Below are positions 56,919-64,000 of a stretch of DNA of 64,000 nt, piece after piece. The notes under the pieces were generated by a model. It did not search any database. It saw only the letters and a program-made list of their open reading frames with translations, and had not been told where the DNA came from. Each line of letters begins with the position of its first letter. The stretch's first letter is position 1. The translations under genes were made by a program, and so were the position numbers. Where the stretch lies: NCBI GenBank assembly GCA_963565915.1, contig OY751485.1, positions 4,712,001 through 4,776,000 of the forward strand. Reading direction: 5' to 3'. Origin of the DNA: Entoloma clypeatum (lineage: Eukaryota; Basidiomycota; Agaricomycetes; Agaricales; Entolomataceae).

Positions 56919-59900
56919 TCATTCTACCACTTGCGTTTCCTGCTGATGGTGATCAGAAAGATGCATAACAATTGAAATAGATGCCCTACCTCTGAAGGTT
57001 CTGTTAACTGCGTCTCCTCCCAAGCGGAGTCTGGCTGTGTATCTTCCTGGGTATCGTTAACGATGTCTTGCGAATCACCCACGAGCGTCGGGGCGTCTGA
57101 CATAGGAACGTCCACAACTTGCGAGCTTTCCGGCACCTCATTCGTCACTGGAGGGGGTGACTTCGCCTCTGCTCCTTTCTTTGTACGGGGGCCTTTCTTG
57201 GCCTTCTCTTTCTCCTTCGGCGGGGGAGGTGGCATCCCGAACAACGTCGTTTGTCGCACCACGTTCTTTTCTTTATTACCCGGTTTTGCAGAAGGGCCTA
57301 AATCAAGCGTTGAAAAAAAAAACGAAAAAGAAAAAAAAAAAAAAAGACGAAGAACGTACGCTTAGAAGTCCCGTTCGCATTATCCTCCGCAGCTCCCACC
57401 TTGTCAAAGAAACTCTCGCTTTTGTAAATTGTTTTTCCATTGTTCGCCTCTGCCTTCCTCGCAAAAGGATTCTTTGGAGCTTCTTGACCGGCCCTTCGGG
57501 CGAACGGGTTAGTCTCTAGAATAATCAATGGGCTAAGCCAGCTACTCAAGTCGAAAGTCGTATGAAAATCTGCTTACTTTGTTTTGGGGGCGGAGGCAAG
57601 AAGACATCAGAGCCCTCTCCAAATTCATCATTGTCCATTCTTTTCCGCTTGCCTTCCACAGCCGATGGGTCCATGACAGGATCTAGAGACGATTCTCTCG
57701 AGTGACCCAAGGCGGCAGCAGCCTGGCCAAACTGTGCATGGGGCGCGACAGACGTGTACCTTGTCGTCTCAACAATCGGTACCGTCACACGTGCCATCCT
57801 TGGTCTCTCAATCGCCGGTGGCGGACGATCATCCCCCAGCAGGTCCACCCTCGACGATGAGCCACCGCTCACCTGAATTTCTCTCGGCGGAGGGTCGGGC
57901 TTGAGCCACCTTCGGCGTTTGTTTCGAGCCACAACGAGCCTGTCATCGTTCTCCTCCCGGTCCGCCTTAAGAATGCCGATCTTCTCCTTGAGTCCGACGA
58001 GGTGGTAGAAAGCGGCGATCTTGATCGCGCTGTCGAATGCGGCGGTCTGATGCAGAAGTTTACAGAGCTCGATGGCGCGAGCGGTGTTGTCGGTTTTGCA
58101 GGCAGCTTGGATGAGCAGGATGAACTCCTTGTCCATCACGCGTTCTCGGTTGACGATCTCGTCTGTTGTCAGCTCGTCCTCCAGGGCATCTAGGGCGTTT
58201 TGGACTAGAAGAAGTTCGCGTTCGATCCTGGACAAGTGGTTAGTTGGTGACCGGAAATGGGAGCTTTCTGATACGTACTGTTCTTCCCTGGGTTCGTCTT
58301 GTCGGAAGGGTATGCGCATGGGAAGTTCTTGCATGAGCGGACGTGGAAATCCGGGATGTTCCTGTCTTCCCTTGGTAAAAAAGCATTCAACACCTACACA
58401 GCAATAAGAACAGGGAGAGGAGTACCTTCAAGATGACACACATAAAGTTACTCTCATGAACACCAACGGGCCAGTATGATTCATCCTTTCCTTTCCTTCG
58501 TTCAAGCAATTTTGTATCCAATATACGTGCCCAGCAAGCATGATGAGGTATGCGAGATTTTGTAAGGATATGGACGTATCCGGTGCTATCATACATAGCT
58601 GGAGCCTATACGAAGGGATATGTTGGAACTACCACGATGAGAGGAAGAAGGTTGAAAAACTCACCCCTTGGTCAGTCAAACCTATCCATTTCAGTACATG
58701 TCCCTTGGGTATTGGCAGGACATCGCGCTGTCTTACACTAAAATCTTCGTAGTTGATGATTGTGTAATGCAAATTTTGAGACCCTAAACATCAGATCTGT
58801 CGGTGCTGCAATTTGCCGCCCGTAGTCAAGATGGCGTACCGTCAATAGTCGTCGACCCCGGACGGTGGACAACAAACACCCACTCAGGACCGGCTACCAT
58901 GGACACAAAATCCCCCCCTAAACCTACGATCCTCCTCTCCCTCCCAGTCCCACTCAAAAACGTCAGGTCGCCCTCCGTCGTGGCAACGATGACATTTCCA
59001 TACCCTTGTAAATCGCTGTCGGGGCTTGTCCGAAGGCGAGAAGACGGAGGTAGCCCACCCGCAGCCACGCCTAAGACGGCGGAGCCTGGGCGTTTGAGAA
59101 CGTACGTCCAATCACTATTGGTCGTCCATGTTGCGTATGGCTTGTATAGCACTTGTGCTGGATGGGAATTCTCGGGCGGGCAAGCGAAGACGGCACCACG
59201 TTCGCCTTGGGATGTAGATTGAAAACAGGTAATGGCTTATCGTAAATTTTACATACCCAGGTATCCAAGGTCATACTTGAAATGGTCCGTGAAGTGGTAT
59301 CCCTTCCTCGCGGATCGGTCGAAGAACTCGACATTCACGATGTGGTGTGTATCCTGGTCCGTCACTTCAATAACTCCCAGCATGTTATAGGCTGAAAAGT
59401 CGCAATGTAAGGTGTCGGGGTTTTGCGTTGATAGATGTTCATACACACCAAGGTATCTTTTCTTGTTCTCCGTTGGCGTTGACCCCGGCTGAAACGCTGG
59501 CTGAGCTTTTGTGATACTCACTGGATGGCATTAAGGTGAGTGTTCGCCGTCCCTAAGAAGCAGAGGCGTTATCTCACCCATCTCTTTCACAAAAGCATCC
59601 TTTCCCTTCTTAGACGCTGTAACCGGCGGGTCTTGCAATCCACCCCCGATATCATCGATAATCCAATCGTCATCTACGTCGCCAAACCCGGCATCCAAGT
59701 CTACATCATCGCCTTCTGGCTCTTTGGGAGCTGTGGATTCTTCATCTCCGAATAGATTCGGACCCGTCTTGAGGCGAGAGGGGACGGTGGCAGATGAGTT
59801 CGTCACGATTGATTTCTTCACGGGGTCTGGATAATTCTCTGAAACCGCTTTGTGCCAGCGACTGAAAACGCCCTCTGTGTCCGTCCATGCTACAAGGTTC

Positions 59901-61132
59901 TCTTTGGGAGAAAACGCCAGCCGGGTGATAATGGCCGTTGAATTAACAGGGTGACTAAAACAACATTGGTTTATCTCCTGTCGTTTGTGGCCAGAGAAAA
60001 CTTACCTGGCAATTACACGCCGTGTTTGCGTTGACCAAATGTAGACTTTTGAGTGGCAGGTTGAGGCGAGGTAGACTCCGTTAACCGATATTGTAAGTGC
60101 AGTTATCGGTCCAGAAACGTCCTTGTCGGAGAATGTTGAGGTTTTTGTCCAATCTGCACGTGAGATGGTGACAATCTCTGAGATGATGGTTGGGCAGGGA
60201 GGTCAATGAACTTGTTATGATGATGCGTACCATGACTCCGAGAGGCTGCAAAGAAATATTGCCCGGAAGGATGCCACACGACGGAACAATCGTATGAGAA
60301 TTCCGGAGATCTGAAAAGATGTTAGAAAGAATGATTGCTTCCTGCGCAGGAGCGTACTCGGTATCACGAACTGCGGGGATAATGCCCTCTATGGTCTTGT
60401 CAATTTTGGCTTCTTCGGCTGATACATCCCATACAATGATTTTGCCATCGGAACCACATGTCGTCTGGAAAAAATGTCGGTGTTCTGATGAGAGGGAAAG
60501 ATAAGTTATTGAACGACGTACTAATAGAGAGGAAGTGGGATGCCACGAAGCACTCCTCACAGGTCCAATATGACCTTTCAATACGGTGACATTGATAATA
60601 TCTTCCATATCCACCACTTTGACCTTATGGTCACTTATCATAACCTTTGTCAGTTGTGCCTTCTTATCTGAATGTTTCCAGACATACTCTGAAGTCACAG
60701 CAACCTTCTTGCCCCTTGGATCAATCGCAATACACCTCACTACCACTCCAGCCGTACTCGTCACCAGACCATTCATCTCGCTTCTATCCTTCTCATAACG
60801 CCTAACCTCGGCATCTTCGCTCCCAGACAGCCAGCAGTTCTCCTGCGCAAGGATCACTACTGACGTTCCTTCATAGTTGTCATTCACATACCGAAGCATC
60901 CACGCACGTAACAGCTTGATCCGCGTCCACTGCAGTTTCTGGTTCTTGCTCGGCACCCTCGTTCATCTTCCATATCCGAACTATGCAGTCTTGTCCGCCA
61001 GTGAAAGCGCGTCTGGGAATGGTTCAAACTTCGAGTAAGGCATACATTGTTGGAAACGTACGAGCCGTCTTTCGAAAACGCTAAACATGTAGGCCCATGT
61101 CCATGGGATGAAGTAGTAATGAGATTGGACAT
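56919..61132 (-). CDS. CTF4: Ctf4/AND-1/WDHD1 replisome adaptor
   Basis: Trimeric hub linking GINS/CMG helicase to DNA polymerase alpha. The start [13 protein letters not shown] (61132) is followed by WD40 repeats: [100 protein letters not shown] and [16 protein letters not shown]. An acidic linker follows, then the SepB-type second propeller (HYTILEVEF-type region at about 59250-59520, [20 protein letters not shown]). The C-terminal helical part has [20 protein letters not shown] and [21 protein letters not shown] disordered tail carries NPFARR repeats and Pro/Lys. The start and end codons are the weakest parts; an alternative end reads SRKRKW at 56924. Confidence 0.85.
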
Positions 61133-61262
61133 TCGTGGTCGTTCGACGCGTTCAAGTTGAGTCGATGACGATGGCACAGGCGAAAACACGCTTACTGTTG
61201 TTCACGTGGCCGCGAAATCGCTGCGCTTGGCACTGCTTTCCACACTCCAAGTTACTATAAGT

Positions 61263-62804
61263 ATGCTGACGTCGACATCACTGACTCGTATATCAGGACT
61301 TCGCATCGACAACAGTTCGCTGATCGACGTGCAAAGAGACTTCAACGTTTACAATGCCGAAAACATTTCGATTCATCGGTCAGAGGCAGGTCAGCTGCAG
61401 TTGAGCAACTCATCACCAATGTTACCAGGATTACTTGAACTGTACCGAGTATCCTCACTAGGTGCTGCTTTCGATTCCCAAGAACGTTACCCGCCGCCGA
61501 AATGTCATCCCGGAACACGAGAGGAAGTATTGAACCAAGTGGAATATTGGATTGATGCTAATGGGGAAGATGCGGAGAGAATTTCCTGGCTCCATGGCCC
61601 TGCCGGTGCTGGAAAATCGGCCATCGCGCAGACAATCTCGGAGATGTATGCCGCAAGGGGTCTCTTAGCTGGCAGCTTCTTCTTCTCAAGATCAGTGCCC
61701 TCACGCGACACTGCTCGAAACTTCTTCACGACGATGGCTTTCCAATTTGCTCAGTCGATGCCCTGCAAAAGGAAAGCCATTTCCAAAGTTGTTGAGAATG
61801 ATCCCTCCATTCTCCATAAGCAACATGCCGCACAGTTGAAGCAGTTGGTTATCCAACCACTCCTGTTATCCTCCGACTCAGACAGTGGGCCATTGCCTTT
61901 TCTTGTGATTGTGGACGGCTTGGATGAGTGCCAAGGTAACCGTGATCAGTCGCAGCTGTTGTCGCATATCTTCGAACTGGTAACGACACAAAATCTCCGT
62001 TTACGATTCCTCGTCATCAGCCGTCCTGAACCCCATATCCATCATTTCTTCAAGGACTCTGCAAATAAAATTAGCAGACAGATATCGCTTTATGGCGATC
62101 TTCAGGCTAGGAAAGACGTTTATTTGTTCCTTCAGACAAGCTTCGACGAGTTACATGACTCCGGGAAGCATGCTATCATCATGAAGTCTACCCCCAAGCC
62201 CTGGCCACATGACGACGTGATTCAGTTGCTCGCAGACCGTTCTGGCGGTTATTTCATCTATGCGTCAACCGTGGTAAAATATGTTGATGAAGAATATTTT
62301 TCACCCATTAGCCGCCTCCAAGAAGTCCTCGACATCTCGCGCCCCGGTACCACGGCCTTTGGAGAAATTGATAAACTGTATAGTCAGGTCTTGTCAACCC
62401 ACCCTAATACCGACCTTCTGTTGCGCATACTTGGGGGCCTTCTATTACCACCCTCACCACGCAGACGGCACCAATGCATTGAAACCGTTGAGGCCATTCT
62501 TAATCTACATCCTGGGGAGGTGATGTTAGCTTTACAGGGGTTACACTCCGTCTTGCACTTCTTGGACCCCAACAGCATACGGTCGCCCAAGGAGGATAAG
62601 TCGTCACAGGTTGTGGCATACCACGCTTCATTTCCAGAATTTCTCTTCGACGAAGAGCGTGCCGGAAAATATTACATTGATACTGGAAAAACTCACTTGA
62701 TCATGATCCATGGAACGGCGGATTTAATCCGAGACTACAATATCAGGCTCCCCTCCATCAAGTGGGCTATTGGCAATAGAAGTTGGTTGAGTTGCAAAAA
62801 CTGA
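61263..62804 (+). CDS. NACHT-domain NTPase (fungal NLR-like)
   Basis: The start ATG is at 61263. N-terminal part: DFNVYNAENISIHRSEAG. Linker: PPPKCHPGTREEVLNQVEYW. NACHT core: WLHGPAGAGKSAIAQTISEM (Walker A), GSFFFSRSVPSRDTARNFF, FLVIVDGLDECQGN (Walker B), LRFLVISRPEPHIHHFF, GGYFIYASTVVKYVDEEYFS and VAYHASFPEFLFDEERAG. This is the standard order in Agaricomycete NACHT proteins, which are NLR-like signalling ATPases. No N-terminal effector domain (HET or patatin) and no WD/TPR repeats are seen. The frame ends at 62804. A continuing frame (62821-63048: HQEEIFLNLTCRLDATVGSP, then EYIHESAKSWQPC) would need a very short intron or marks a frameshift. Confidence 0.85.
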   Translation: MLTSTSLTRISGLRIDNSSLIDVQRDFNVYNAENISIHRSEAGQLQLSNSSPMLPGLLELYRVSSLGAAFDSQERYPPPKCHPGTREEVLNQVEYWIDANGEDAERISWLHGPAGAGKSAIAQTISEMYAARGLLAGSFFFSRSVPSRDTARNFFTTMAFQFAQSMPCKRKAISKVVENDPSILHKQHAAQLKQLVIQPLLLSSDSDSGPLPFLVIVDGLDECQGNRDQSQLLSHIFELVTTQNLRLRFLVISRPEPHIHHFFKDSANKISRQISLYGDLQARKDVYLFLQTSFDELHDSGKHAIIMKSTPKPWPHDDVIQLLADRSGGYFIYASTVVKYVDEEYFSPISRLQEVLDISRPGTTAFGEIDKLYSQVLSTHPNTDLLLRILGGLLLPPSPRRRHQCIETVEAILNLHPGEVMLALQGLHSVLHFLDPNSIRSPKEDKSSQVVAYHASFPEFLFDEERAGKYYIDTGKTHLIMIHGTADLIRDYNIRLPSIKWAIGNRSWLSCKN

Positions 62805-63048
62805 CTTTTCTACTAGGAGCAGGCATCAGGAGGAGATCTTTCTCAACCTCACTTGCCGCCTTGATGCTACGGTGGGATCTCCTAGCCACAGGGCGCTCCT
62901 TGAATATATCCATGAAAGTGCCAAATCCTGGCAGCCTTGCATCCTGGCATCGAGTGGTTGGTTTTTTCTAACTCAGTTGGCGCTGGAACAAATGTTGAGC
63001 GCATGTAAAGTTCATCTGATTCTTCAGGTGACCACAACCTTTGATTGA

Positions 63049-63741
63049 TAATCAATATTCGTCGCTCACTCGGCATTGATGTTGCATTTTTATAGCAATC
63101 ATCCAAGGAATCCATTGCACTATTCAATGAACTCCTTTATCACTGTTATCCTCATGCATCCTAGTTCATATCGCCATTCGCGGATGGTAAGTTGCCGCCT
63201 AGGCCACACGGGCTGGAATTCGCGCGATGTCTTTCAAGGCGCCGTATAACAAAACTTTATGGCAGGAGAGCCTACTGCCATGCAACTGTACAATCTCTCC
63301 GGAAAGGGTTCCGTGAGACTCATTTTTGCTGGACATGATGTGTATATTAATCCAACAGAATCTCCTTTGTCGTGATAATTTGGACATATACTGGAGTCAA
63401 TGCCTGCGTAATTGCGCACTAGGCACGATGTCTCTAGCGGGTGCAATGCATTGGCGAAGCGGCGCTCGTAAATCTTCTGAGATCTAGCCTCTACGTCCGC
63501 GCTTCGTTGTTTCCGGGGAATCCCAGTGGCATGTCTATTCAGAAAGATGTACTTTCACCTACAAAACATGCCATTTCTCGAGATTCGCCTACTTTAATTC
63601 GGCACCCGATAAGTGATGCTAATAAAGTATCATATGGGCAATGGGGAGATAATAAAATTACATGCAATTGCAGTTCGGTCTGAAATGTTCGAGCGCTCAT
63701 GGATCTACTGTACATACTTATCGGGGGCACTTACTGTGAGC
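63049..63741. other. Gene-poor sequence right of the NACHT gene
   Basis: About 690 bp without a supported gene on either strand; frames are short and stop-rich. It is plausibly decayed NACHT downstream sequence and intergenic DNA. Confidence 0.4.
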
Positions 63742-64000
63742 CTATCTAACCCGTCCACTGGCAGCCTGCATTACGTTCTGCCACCACAGCCTCCGACTTA
63801 CAGGTCGCTCCTGAGTAGCCAAATCAAAATTGACGCGGGGCGGTTGAGCACCAACAGTAGGTACAATGTTTCCAACCTCCAAAGCTGGAAATCTCGAAGT
63901 CGGATGCGTTAGATTCCGCATACCACCGCCCACTTGATTGGCGTTGAACGGTCTTCCGGGCTGCAAAGTATCGTATCTTCGAATGCTTGTAGGAGGAGCT
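63742..64000 (-). CDS. Partial unknown reading frame at right edge
   Basis: Open on the minus strand to the window edge: SIRRYDTLQPGRPFNANQVG, GGMRNLTHPTSRFPALEVG, PRVNFDLATQERPVSRRLWW. The 5' end lies outside the window; the stop is at 63742. A GTAAGT donor within the frame after QERP means the true 3' end may differ. Amino-acid composition looks coding, but I do not recognise a family. Confidence 0.3.
   Translation of the reverse strand, partial: APPTSIRRYDTLQPGRPFNANQVGGGMRNLTHPTSRFPALEVGNIVPTVGAQPPRVNFDLATQERPVSRRLWWQNVMQAASGRVR

Noticed and set aside
1..64000. CRISPR arrays, bacterial operons, complete transposons
   Set aside because: No regularly spaced repeats, no transposase or reverse transcriptase motifs and no terminal repeats were recognised; the window is plainly nuclear fungal DNA.

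Overview
The window is nuclear DNA of a filamentous basidiomycete, most likely an Agaricomycete (mushroom-forming fungus). The evidence is dense genes with many short (about 45-70 nt) GT-AG introns, very short exons, long Ser/Pro-rich fungal proteins, and lineage-typical families: basidiomycete F-box/LRR proteins, DUF5648, a tubby-like DUF6593-type protein, an M43 protease, a NACHT ATPase and Zn2Cys6 regulators. Every function given is read from conserved motifs in translated sequence; no search was run.

Layout, left to right. 1-2236: minus-strand, frameshifted and 5'-truncated copy of a copper P-type ATPase gene, running off the left edge. 2962-7156: a Yippee-family zinc protein (minus) head to head with VPS53 (plus), start codons 14 bp apart. 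7518-12990: a single-pass membrane protein (minus) and an AAA/Mg-chelatase-like protein (plus). 13118-16588: a two-Myb telobox protein of the Tay1/Teb1 type. 17814-21077: a Zn2Cys6 transcription factor with a 6-nt micro-exon and GC-AG introns. 21522-24878: the intact copper ATPase (CCC2/ATP7-type), paralogue of the broken copy. 25515-27783: an intron-bearing tRNA-Asp, a single-exon F-box gene and a truncated tRNA-Asp copy. 28778-30024: a bZIP of the HAC1/XBP1/Cib1 type whose two overlapping frames are joined exactly by a predicted 50-nt IRE1-type (non-spliceosomal) intron. 30025-33780: about 3.7 kb with no gene I can support, including a G20 tract.

33781-37975: histone chaperone Chz1 (minus), a DUF6593-like Ser/Pro-rich protein and a CHY zinc-finger protein. 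38618-40234: a second, inverted F-box paralogue without an in-frame start. 40503-43381: gluconokinase, proteasome alpha3 (PRE9) with a run of micro-exons, and a Ctr copper transporter (minus). 43489-49111: a conserved Pro-rich protein (minus), an Arf-like GTPase fused to a helical domain, and the REX1 exonuclease. 49705-54629: an APH-type kinase (minus), a secreted M43 metalloprotease, a copied fragment of the APH gene and a secreted DUF5648 repeat protein. 55268-61132: mitochondrial KsgA/mtTFB-type protein and, convergently, CTF4. 61263-64000: a NACHT NTPase and a partial unknown reading frame at the right edge.

Most genes are unrelated housekeeping genes. Three themes recur: copper handling (two Cu-ATPase copies and one Ctr), recent local duplication followed by decay (Cu-ATPase, F-box, tRNA-Asp, APH fragment), and unusual exon structure (IRE1-type intron, 3-20-nt coding exons, GC-AG introns).
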